NCBI GenBank assembly: GCA_945859605.1
Contig: OX243822.1
Span: 16,571,918-16,635,917, forward strand
Direction: 5' to 3'
From: Lumbricus rubellus
Lineage: Eukaryota > Annelida > Clitellata > Crassiclitellata > Lumbricidae
Length of the DNA stretch: 64,000 nt
Below the pieces are notes generated by a model, which saw only the letters and a list, made by a program, of their open reading frames with translations, did not search any database and was not told the DNA's origin. The position numbers and the translations under genes are program-made. Shown piece after piece: positions 47,001 to 59,630 of this stretch; position 1 is the first letter of the stretch; every line of letters starts with the position of its first letter.

Positions 47001-50000
47001 TCCCGAATGCAGAGCGGACACTGCATCTGAGCTTCACGCCAAAGTGCTGATCGAGCAATTGTGAGTGAAGGACTTGCCCAAGGCCCTTACGCGGCAAGGT
47101 GGATTCGAACCTCAAACCTTCCGACTCCAAGGCAACGACGCCACCACTACACCACCGCGACCCACAAATCGTGGACCTTGACCTTCAAATGTGAGCTGTC
47201 AATCCATGCTGCTGTTTCATCCATGTTTTTCCTCAATAACCTCGGCCTACTCTAGCATCACTCTAACAATATTTACTTAGCATAGGGGCTGTGAAGTGAG
47301 TTAGGCTGTGTGAGAGTTAAAAGATCTGCAGTTAGAAGGGTTTAATATACGTTTAAACCCTTTTTTTTATCTATTTATTTATGTTGACCTTGCTTTGTGT
47401 CCGTAATCCGTATTGACACAAAGAATATTCATATGCACGAGTCTGGCTTCATATACAGCCTACCGGTATAGACTTTACTTAAATACAGAAATAACAACTA
47501 AAGTTTCAGGTGTTTATTTATTATCCACAATACGCAATTGAACACATCACTGTAGACTACACAAATCATTTAGACTGTTTTGAGAGTCAGTTTGGAAGGG
47601 GAAAACAGCTCGATTGAGCTTTTCGAGTTCTTAGACATAGTATTCAAAGAATGCAGATAAATTAATTGTCCATCATTGTGTGATAAATATAGGCCTACCG
47701 CCTACGACAGTTAGTGTTTTAAGTCATATAGCCCTGTATACAGAGTTACGGACTCTTGTGTGTATGGTTATGGTTCAACTTATGACATAGAATTCATAGG
47801 CGTAGGGGACATTTCAGGGTTGGGGGGGCAAAAATGAGACTTTTGCCCGAAAAATTTTTTTCGTCCGGCGGAAATCTTAAGAAAAATTCCCGTTAGGTTT
47901 TCCCGAAAATTCTGACGACTTTTTTTAGTCGTACGGCCGAAATTTTCTGAAATTTTTCGTTAATTTTTGCTCGAAAGGTCTGACGACCTTTTTTGTTCGG
48001 GCAAGTCTGATTTTTCGGGCAAAAAGACCCGAAAAATATTTAAAAAATAAAAAAATTTATTTATTTTTTATTTTTTCGGGTCTGCTTGCCCGAAAAATCA
48101 GACTTGCCCGAAATTTGGGGGGGCATTTGCCCCCTCTGGACCCCCGTCTCCTACGCCTATGATAGAATTCCAGCAGTGTATGCCGCTATTATAGGCTACA
48201 ACGGGGTCACCTTGCCTTCGTGCTGTTAAATTCACATAAAGAGACAGTAAAGAAAACATTATTGTATGTTAAAATAATGTGCTGCAGACGACGGAGGAAG
48301 AACTGTTTGGAAATGTAACGCACTCTCGGGCAATGGACGAATTCCTCGAACTCATTGGAGAACGCGTCACATTGAAGGATTTCAAGGGGTCTGTTAGCTC
48401 TGTTTTAATTCAAGGACAGGTTTTTTTTTATTAAATTGGTAAACTTATTAGATCGTTTTTGTTATATTATGTTCCTCAATGTTGGTGTTGATAATAATTA
48501 TGAGGTATAAATTCTCTGTTTTGGCTAAATTTTCTACGCAATTTCGCGGCGTGGCCTATGGCCTTGGCACATTAGGCTATTATTAAGCTTCTGGACGTGC
48601 GCGTTGTTCAAAATGCGTTACTTCATATCATTTGGCGTCGTGTAGGACGGTCAAGGTCAATTAACAAAGGCGAAAACATGCTTCTAGCCCAGACTAAGTT
48701 AGGCTTACTGGTAATGAATCTGATAGAACTGTAGTGCTACTACTAACACTAATCACATAGGGTCTACTACTGATATGCTACTGATCAGGCTACTAGCCTA
48801 CTGTTGCTGCTGCTGCTAATTCTTTTGCTACAACTATAGCAACAACAGATGCTACTGCAGGTACTGATACTACTTCTCCTGCTAGGAAACAGTCTATGCT
48901 GTAGTTGCAATATGCATGCATACAGTGTTCGTAGCATAGGACTTTCTAAATGACACCACGATCTTTATAACACTTTTTTGAGGGCCATAATCAGAGAGGC
49001 CCTTACGACGACACCGTTAACATTGTTTTGGCATTTTATCTAATGACAACCCCAACCCTGACTCTTACCGAATCTCGCAACTAGCCTAAAAACGATAAGC
49101 ATATTTATCAATTAACAGTAGTGAACAAAATGTTCTAACAATAGATTATAATGAACAACTGACGATGGAACGTAATTGTTCTGTGTGATTGTAGTTTTCG
49201 TGGAGGTCTGGACACTCAGTTCGGTCAGACAGGAACAGAGTCGGTCTATGCAAGGTTTCATGACCGTGAGATTATGTTCCATGTATCAACGATGCTGCCG
49301 TATGCGGAAAACGACCCACAGCAGGTATGTACGCTGTTCCTCTTTAATTTCCACCATAGGTAAAACGTGTTCAGCTTCCTGACAAAATGGTCTGATGTAG
49401 GCTATTAAATCAGCCTAGGTGCATGTAGGCTCAGTGTGTATGTGTGCATGTATGCACACAGTCACAGTTACACACATGTATTATGTACACATGCATGCAT
49501 GTTTTGTGTGTATGTATGTATGTATGTATGTATGTATGTATGTATGTATGTATGTATGCATGTATGTATGTATGTATGTATGTATGTATGTATGTATGTA
49601 TGTGTGTATGTATATGTGTATGTGTGTATGTGTGTGTATGTGTGTGCGTGCGTGCGTGTGTATATGCATGTATTCATATATGTACATGTATAGTTTATAT
49701 ACATCTTGGTGACCTTTAACTTCAGAAATAGGCTATAGTCCAGAGAGAACCTTTGATTATTTTACACATTGTTGTCGCAGTACATAAATATTCAGCTACA
49801 ATTGCATGCACGCATTCATTCATTAATGCATATTAAAAACAAAATGCAAAACCTATTATTTTGGCTGTGGCTGGACTGGGAGCGCCTCTGAGTAGGTTTC
49901 TGGAAGAAGCGCTATATTAATTCACGAAATGAATGAATGAATAAATGAATAATGTTACTAACCTTCATATTATATTCATACATGCAAGCGTGCATGCAAG

Positions 50001-53000
50001 CATACGTATTTACACACGCATACATGCATGCAATACAATGCATGATTTGTGTAGCTCATTTTCATGGCGTCTTTCCATTAAATCAGCTGCAGAGGAAGCG
50101 ACATATTGGCAACGACATCGTCGCCATCATCTTTCAGGAGGAGAACACTCCGTTCACTCCGAACATGATCGCATCGCACTTCCTGCATGGATACATCGTC
50201 GTTCAACCGATTCTGTCGATAGATGGCAGCACGAGCGAATATAAGGTCAGCAGAGGTCATGCGACCGAATTAATTAGTCGTTCAGTCATGCAATTGATCT
50301 GATGTTGTTGTTGTTGACTTGCTGTCTGTAGAGCACACTTTTTTATTGCTCTAAACAACTGGGTTAATGGAGGTTTAATGGGTTAATAGGCGTACGAGGT
50401 GGGGTGCAGAGGGACAAATGCCCCCCCCAAATTCGGGCAAGTCTGATGGTTTTTTCGGGCAAAAAACCCAAATGACTAAAAAAAAGGTCGTCAACTTTCA
50501 GGCAAGTCAGGTTTTTCGGGCAAAAACAGACCTGAACAACTACATTTAAAAAAAAGGTTGTCAACTTTTTCACGAATGTATTTTTCGGGCAGAAGTTCAA
50601 TCTTTGCCCCCACCCCACTGCTGAAATCTCCCGTACGCCTATGAGGTTGGATGATGGTGTTGGTGCCGGTGGTGGTCTTGGTACTGTGATGGTGGTCATG
50701 GTAGTTGTCGAAGTGGTGATTGTGGTGGTCGTCATGGTGGTGATAGACTGATTGTAGTGGTCTGGTGTTGTTGGTGGTGGTAGTCTTGGAGGTGATGCAC
50801 TGGTGGTCGTGGTGGTGATGGCCATTGTGGTGATCATTGTGGTGCACCATGGTCATGATGATGTTCGTGGTCGTGATGGTGGTCGTAGTGGTGTCGCTGC
50901 GGTCGTGGTAGTCTTGGTCATAGTGGTCATGGTGATAGTGATCTCAGGACGACAACACAGATGATGAATTTGTATGCGTATGTTAATCTTGCTTAGTTCA
51001 GTTTGCTCAAAATTAATTCATAATACGTCGTTCCATCATCGGTGTCTAAGAGCAGACTCTAAGCTGTCCAAAGTGTCTGACGTGTCCTTGAAACTGCCTC
51101 TGCACACGAACGACTAACCTAACAGCAGGGCTGTTTTAAAGGAATTTTTAGCACTGCACAACTCTTTCTTTCCTTTCCCATCCTCCATGGTAAATTAATT
51201 CCAATCGGAGGACAATGACCTTTTTAAAGTTCTAACTATACAGAAGTGCTTCTACAGCTGCACATTTTGTGTACAACTGCACATTAAAAAAAGCCCTGCA
51301 TAACAGAATGGCTACCACTGTTTGCAAATAAGAAGCCTGCAAGGAGCAACTAAATATTAAATTGAGAAATATTTTAGATTTTGTTACGAAAGATATTATT
51401 ATTTATTATTATTCTGGTTGACACCAGGTGGCGATCGCCGCAAGGGATGACGTTCCTTCGTTTGGTCCTGCGTTGCCTTCACCATCCGTCTTCGAAAATG
51501 GTTCGGAGTTTCGAGAGTTTCTCTTCACGAAGCTTATCAACGCTGAACATGCTTGCTACAAAGCACAACAGTTCATTCGTCTAGAGGTATGATTCATTCA
51601 TTCATTCATTCGTTCGGACATTTATATAGCGCTCCTTCAAGTTAAAAAAACTATTCAGAGGCGATCCCGACTATAGCGCGCTCACAAAGTTTTAGGTTTT
51701 AGGTTTAGTAAGGAACGATCCGGGTAGAGTCCCAGGGTGTAGGCGTAGCTCAAAAGGCATTCCAGACCACCGAACCAATCACAGAAAAGGCTCGATTCTT
51801 CATGGTAGCAGTACGAGCAAAAGGAACCAAGAGGACTCCCTTATCAGCCGAGCGTAGCTGACGACGTCCTTGGATACCCAATGAAGGCTGCATAGCTAAC
51901 GGAGGTGAATTGGGGCGAGGTCCTGACAACATCGCCAAACTATTATATGGTATGCAAATCCGTAGACAGGGGTTTTTTTTGGGGGGGGGGGGGTGTTAAC
52001 TCCACCGTGAGCAAGCCAACAAGCAACCGAATCAACAGACTAAGTCACTAATGGATTTGGAGTATAGCGTCGGAGCTCTCATAGCGGTTTCTGAGTGGCC
52101 AATAAGCTCACATTACACACTTAAAGCCTAGTTCATGCAACAAGTGTTTGTAAATGCGTCATTTTATTTTACATTTTTTTAATTTAGGGTGGTGTTCAAA
52201 CACCCAAAACACCCCTAGCTACGGCCTTGATGGTATGAAATGTGGAATGTGTGTTGTAGTTACGAACTTATGAATAACTTATGATTAGGTGTATTAATAA
52301 AATATTAATAAATGATCTCACTAGTTTCTTGGTTATTTGTGAAGTCCAGCAATCCTCTCAATTTTAGTCCACAATTTGTTTTGTCCGCATATAATTAATG
52401 TATTGTCTATCCAGCACATGCACATCTCAGTAGCTTTACTCCACCACTGCTTGCACTCTGGCAGTACCAGTACCAGGCCAGGAGAAAAGAGAAGGGTGAC
52501 ACTAACCATCTTCATTATGGCACAGTATAGAAAAAGTAAGTAAGTAAGCAACTAACCATATGTTCTGTGCCCCATTCTATCGGTCTATAAGTGCTAGAAA
52601 GCTTTTTTGGGCCATGCTGGAGTTGGGGCACCTCTGAGTAGGCCTAGTTTACATGAAGAGGTGCTATGTATGCACCTTTGAACGAATTTATAAACTAATT
52701 CATATATTGTCATAATCGTATTATGCTAGGCCTACATTACGTTACATTGACTTACATACATGTACATGTCAGCAACATTACTGATGGTCAGTTTGAAATG
52801 TTTCTTAGGAGCGAACGCGGTCACTTCTTCTGGACACTCTCTACCAGGATGTCCATCACAAGAACATGGAGTTCATCGGTCAACCTGCACCGTCTGTTGC
52901 CGAGTACAAGCCGGAGTCCAACCGTCTGTTCGACACTTTCCGTCGCGCCATTGGCGGGAAAGTGCGCAGCCAATCGGTGGACTCGCAGCTGTCGGTGACG

Positions 53001-53949
53001 TCAACGATGACGTCATCATCGAGACGTAGCAATGGTCTGGTGCCGACGCTGCCGTCTGTCGGCGAAAATGATTCCACTTCAAGTCCATATACGGTTGGTG
53101 ATGATCATGTTATGATATTATTAATAATATAATAATAATAATATTTTGTCTTTATTGAAACAATCTGGTTTGCAGACCGCAAGCGGCTACAGTGTACTAT
53201 TATGCAATTTAAACAATTCACAAGAACGCAACTACTTAACTCTTAACTCTTAACTACTACTACTAACAGAACAGACGGCCTGCAATACACGTTTGTTAAT
53301 ACGAATTGACGAGTGAGTGAGTGAGCGAGTGAGTGGGTGGGTGCGTGAGAGGGTGGGTATTGGGTGGGTGGGTTGGGTGGGTGGGTGTATGTCTGTGTTG
53401 TTGGGTGAGTGAGTTGGTGAATGAGTGAGTGAGTAGGGTGAATGAGTGAGGGAATGAGTGGTTGGGTGAGTGAGTGTGGGTGAGTGATTGAGTGAGTAAG
53501 GGGTGGGTGAGTGAGTGAGCGAATTTGCGAACAGACGAATGACACTTGGAGTTGTCTCCTCTATTATTAACTCTGGATATGTCTCGTGATTGCAAAAATG
53601 CATAATTATGTAATCAACTTATCGTGATTAGTTTTGTCAAATGCAAGAGTAATTTTAACTTAGTTTTTAGTTACGGTCATCTGAGACAGTATCCATCCAC
53701 GTCAGCTGGGTGATACAGCCTTTGGGAAATCAAAACTGAAGTCTGACCTCTTCCGGAATTTATACACTGACTCATCTGATCATCCACTTTCAAATTCTTA
53801 ACAACTACTTTGACTCCCTGACAATCGGACTCGGGCCTCCTTTCGATGATATCTAGTACAGCCTCTGACTCGACGCACTGCTCGTGAATAAGCTGGTGCC
53901 CCTGCACTCTGTCTGTCTGTCTGTCTGTCTTTCTGTCTCTGTCTCTAAC

Positions 53950-54007
<58 letters not shown>

Positions 54008-54362
54008 ACTCGCTCACTCACTCACTCTCTCTTTCAAGCGGCACTTTAGAAGTTTGTGAATTACGATTACGAATTATAGATTAATTCAAAGTAAGCCTAT
54101 TATTGGTGGCAGTGACTTGGTTTTCAGTGTTAGTGACTTGGTTTTCAGTGTTAGTGACTTGGTTTTCAGTGTTAGTGACTTGGTTTTCAGTGTTAGTGAC
54201 TTGGTTTTCATTTGCAGTCGATTGGTTCGAAGCTGAAAGGAAAGAGTTTGCCAAGACCAAATTTCTCAAATACTATCTCAACAACGGACAGGCTGATCTC
54301 TCTCGACCACTTGGACAGCAGGTTGGTTGCCGTGGATAATGTATATGCTCTACTTACGAACC

Positions 54363-54406
<44 letters not shown>

Positions 54407-57400
54407 ATCAGTCAATCAATAAATCAATCAGTCAATCAATCAATCAGACAATCAATAAATCAATCAATCAGTCAGTCAATAAATCAATCAATCAATCGAT
54501 CAATCAATCGATCAGGCCATCAATAAATCAATCAATCAGTCAGTCAATAAATAAATCAATCAATTTATATAGCGCCCTTCGAATGTATTTACTCAGAGGC
54601 GCTCCCGGCCGAGAGCAGGCGAAACACAGTCTTCAACAGTTTGTGAAATTGAGTACAGCTTGGGAGGTGTCGCATATGTAGTCAAGGGAAGTCCATTCCA
54701 GATTGTTGGGCCAACCACAGAGAACGAACGCCTCTGCATTGTTCAAGTTGTTCAAGTTGTTCAACCGTAATTAAGATTAAAACTTACTGGCTTTGTTCGT
54801 TTATTGACTAATCATTGCAATAAATAGATGAAATAAATGATAATTTTGTTTTCTCATCTAATCTAATAACATTTGTAAAGCACTTCTCACAGCAGAGTTA
54901 TTCAGCAATGAGCACAAAGCGACTTCATTGTCTTCATTGTCTTAGTCTCAGCGCATGCAAAGAGAAAAGTCTTCAAGAGATGCAGGTGAATAATGTCTCC
55001 CAAAATCTTGCTACGAATTCCAGAGGGAATGTGATTCCACACTGAGCAAATAGCACAATAGCAAAAGCCCGATGTTAGTTTAATGAGTTTCGTGACCGAG
55101 GTACAGAATAGATAAAGGCGGTCAGCAGAACGAAAAGGGCGTGAAGATCTTGCAGAAGGTGGCTTGCATATCAAATCACGAATGTGTTTAGGTGTTAAAC
55201 CCTGCAGGGACTTATATAGAAACTAGGAGCAGATTTTTTAGTAAGAGGGTAATCGTAGTTGCCTTGCTAGTAGTCTATGCAGTATGAGAATTGAAGAAAT
55301 ATAACTGAGGGGTCAGACTTTTGTTTTTGTCGACCAAGTTTGTGCAATGAGAACTTTACTATTGGGTCCTAAGAAAGACTCTATGGGGGTTGAACCCAAC
55401 ACCCCCCCGGCAACAGTGTAAGAATTGTAGAAAAATAACTGGGGAGTTGGGAAATGATCAACTTGGAATTTGGGTGTGAAAAACATACTTTAACATGGGG
55501 CTCTAATAAAGACTGGGGGGGTTGAACCCACCAACCCCCAGCAATTCTCACCCTGCCCCAGGGCTGTTTTAAAGAAATTTTAGAACTGCACAAGTTCTTA
55601 TTTTCCTTCCCATCTTCCATGGTAAATCATTTCCAATCGGAGGACAATGACCATTTTTGCTAGTTTCAACTGTACAGAAGTGCTTCTACAAGTGCACAGA
55701 TCCATTTAGAACCGCACATTTTGTGTACAACTGCACATTTAAAAAAGTCCTGTCCTGCCCGGCAATTTTCATCCTGAATCTATCTTTGGGTTGTTTTGGT
55801 CAGCGCCATGTCATCTAGTCACAGCACGGGCAACATAACGCAATCGTCATACAAGACGTGCAGCAGTCCAAACTCCTCTCCACAGATGTCACCAGGTATC
55901 GATTCACCCGACTTCAGCCCAGAAGGAGTTGTCGATAAGAAACAGCGGTTCGTTCTCGTATAAGAATCTTTTATTTTCATTTTGTTTTTCCGTTTTTATA
56001 GCGCCGCTTTCAAGGTCGCTACTCAGAGGCGCTCCCGTCCTATAGGATTCTTTTATTTTCATTTTGTTTCTCAATTTATATAGCGCCCCCTTCAAGGTCT
56101 CTACTCAGAGGCGCTCCCGTCCTAGGATTCTTTTATTTTCATTTTGTTTCTCAATTTATATAGCGCCGCCTTTCAAGATCTCTACTCAGAGGCGCTCCCG
56201 TCCTAAGAATCTTTTATTTTCATTTTGTTTCTCAATTTATATAGCGCCCCCTTCAAGGTCTTTATACTCACAGGCGCTCCCGTCCTCGGAATGTTTTTTT
56301 ATCATCGGTTCGATTCAATTCATTTCAATTAGTTTGTTGAACCAAGTAGAAACAATTTCAGTAACAAAACAGCAACTGAACAGATACTGCAAAATATTTA
56401 TTAAATACCAGAATTTCTACCACTACCACTACCGACTACTACTACTGCTATACTGCTACCACTACTACTCTTACTACTTTCTACTACTACTACTACTACT
56501 ACTACCCAATACAACAACAGCAACAATTACTACTGCTGCTGCTGCTACTACTACTACTACTAGCCTACTGCTACTGCTGCTACTACTACCACTACTACTA
56601 CTACTACTACTGCTACTGCTGCTGCTGCTACTACTACTACTACCTACTACTGTACTACAACAAAAAGCAATAACTACTACCACTGCTACTACTATGTTAT
56701 GTTTGACTTGTGCAGGTTTGCTCTGTCTCGTTCGAAGTCCGGCAGCAGTTTCAACAGCCTTACAGAGAGCACCGTCGAGCAATGTCTGCACGAAGACTCG
56801 GACACAGGACTCGTGAGTGCTGCTGGCTCCACCACATTGGCACAAGTCTAACGTCTGAGGATGTTATGTCCACAGTAGTTTTGCCAGAGCGGGATGCTCG
56901 ATAGTGTAACTGTAACATAATGTAAATCTATGATAAATATTTCGGTGCCCACGTAAGAGAGACCAACTTATGCACTGGTGCTATATCAAATCAGATATGC
57001 ACAGTATTGTATCTATAAATTTATATAGCGCCTCACGCGGTGCATACTAATCATAGTGCACTCCCAGTGCGAGAGGCCAAGATAGAAAAAGTGGTCTTGA
57101 CTCAGCAAAAAGAGTAGGCCTATTGATGTGACATTGTCATTGAACATTGAAACCAGGGTGAGAATTTCTGTTTGATTTGTACATTCCAGGGCCTGTAGTG
57201 AAGTTCTTTGGACAACTCACTTGCACATGAATCAGAATGTTTTTCAGAGTGCTGTTTCTATAATTTTCCAGTGTTGTACAGTAACGAAGTAAAAGTAACG
57301 CGTTACTGTACTTAAGTAAAAGTTTGAGTACTTTCACATGTAACGAAGTATCGGGAAAATGAAATACTTTTACTTTCAACGAAGTAAATTTTTACCCGTA

Positions 57401-59564
57401 TTTCAGTACTTTTACTTCGTTACAATTTATGTGACACTCGTTACAATATTCGTTACTTCAATGCGCTAATTAACATTTCGTTTCGCTAAGCTGAGACAGC
57501 TTATTCAAATTTGCATGCCTAAAAATAGATTTTTGATGGGTGGTGCACGCTGGATGCACTGCCATTTCTGCAGCATGCAGAACGACTCTTCAGCTGTGCA
57601 TTGTGCTAACAATGAATCGGAAGCGTGCGTACTAGACTCAACGATAAGTGCCATTTCGAGAATTTAGTATTTTTGAAGGTTAATAATCGACTGAGTTAAG
57701 TTTATAGAAAGACTCGGTACTTTTACTTTTTACTTAAAAAGTATTATTTGAAGGAGCTACTTTTAACTTTTACTTAAGTAAAATTTGTGATGAGTACTTT
57801 TACTTTTACTTAAGTAATTAAAATCCATTTTACTTTTACTTTTACTTAAGTACATTTGCCCGATACTTTCAACAACACTGTAATTTTCATACCTATTGAG
57901 AGCATTACATTGCAGTTTGTCATCCTGACTGATGATAAATGAAGATTTATATTCTGTATATATATTATATAATATATTAATATAATGTATACATATATAT
58001 ACTCATTCATTCAAAAACTCAAAACTCAAAACTCGTTTATTCAAAGAGATCAAATGCAAAAAACCACTCAAATAGATCAAGCGAAATAATATAAAAAAGC
58101 ACATAAGAATTGAGTAGCAAAATGTTAGTCTAACGCTAAAGTGATAGAAAGGATCCCTAAGAATAGGTAGCCCAGAAAGGGTGTGAACCCGCTAAGCCTG
58201 GGCAACCACATCAGGCAGGGAGAAATCAGATGGTGGAGAGCAAAGTAAATTGAGTGTGTGGTGAGGCAATAGGAAAACAAGAGTTGAGCAAGGAAGAATA
58301 GTAAAGGGGAAGATTAGAATGCATTTATACAGCGCCTCTTCATGAGGCTACTCAGACGTGCTCCCAGCCTCAGCACGGCCATATAAAACTGTCTTAAGAT
58401 GGGAGAGGAAAGTATGAGAACGATACTTAGAAAAGGGGCGAAGTGTCAGAGGATGACATATAATTATATACCATTGAGACTTAATTAACAAAGGTAGGAA
58501 AACAATGTAAATTTTCTGTTGTGATATTTGATCAGGAGTCATTGTCATCCGCTGAAACGCCGAGCAACAATCAGGCAAAGCGAATATTATCCATGTCAAA
58601 CAGTTTCAGCGAAGACCAGGGTTATAACGGAAGTTCAGCAGAGCAAGACGGTATATACACATGCAGCTCGCTTTCCTTACACTAATTATTACTATTGTTG
58701 TTGTTGTTGTTGTTGCTCCTGTTGTTGTTTTTGTCGTTGTTGTTGTTGTTGTTGTTGTTGTTATTGTTGTCACTGATATAGCACCCATGTAAGGTTGCCT
58801 ACTTAGTAGGAGCACTTCCAGTCAGCCTTAAGAACAGTGAGAAATGTAACATGTGGTATTGCGATTGTTCATTGTGGAAAAGGTGCTGTGCAAATTTGCT
58901 GATTATGATTACAAGGATTACAAGTCAGACATTGTTGAAAAAATTGTGGGATGCATTTACTAGAAGTGCAATTGCCAAAAGTCCTCTTTCGAGTAGATGT
59001 TGACTGCTTAACCATTGCCTGACAGAGAAAATATCTTTCTTTTTCTGTTGACCTTTCACCAACCGTTTTATCCCTGGTCTTCTCATAGCATGTAATTACA
59101 CGTTGGTGGGTAAAGGGTTACAAATCTTCATTCACGTGCTGTAAATTTTGCTGTTGTTGCAGAAAACCTTCTTCATCAGATTGAAGCTTTAAAGACGGAA
59201 GTGAACAAGCTGAAGGTCGAGAAACTGGAGCTGTTGAAACAGCAAGTGGTCAGTCATGCATTTTAGATCAGGGTCTGCTTCTTCTGCTGCAAGAAAAAAA
59301 GTAAGTAACTAAGTAAGTAATTGTCTATTTATTTATTTGTTTATTATCATTTTTATTGTTACTATTATTTCTTTATTGTCACTACTATATTATTATCATT
59401 ATTTTTTACCCGAGGTACCTAGGATCCCTCGGGATTTCAAAAAGTTATTCTTGGAGCTGTTGTTCAATGTCTAGAAAATCAGGCGTTGTCCTCTGCAACA
59501 TTATTAAAAGTAGGCTACCACGAGAAACGATGGCATTGTAGCGCTGCAGACAGATGGAAATGCG

Positions 59565-59630
<66 letters not shown>

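Larger units (their letters stand above)
55280..55776 (-). mobile_element. outer MITE of a three-level nest, CAGGGTGAGAATTG family
   Basis: The left end is CAGTATGAGAATTG and the right end GGCAATTTTCATCCTG. The flanks agtctatg and aatctatc match at 6/8. It is interrupted at GGCAA by a second member of its own family (55414-55555), which in turn is bordered by an unrelated MITE (55559-55752). Confidence 0.75.

Noticed and set aside
55889..55894. Exon 14 donor at CAG|GTATCG
   Set aside because: It would put exon 15 out of frame. The donor at 55948 restores the conserved tail sequence.
56064..56816. 250-residue ORF overlapping exon 15
   Set aside because: It reads through tandem repeats and a CTA array in a frame different from the conserved exon 15 frame.
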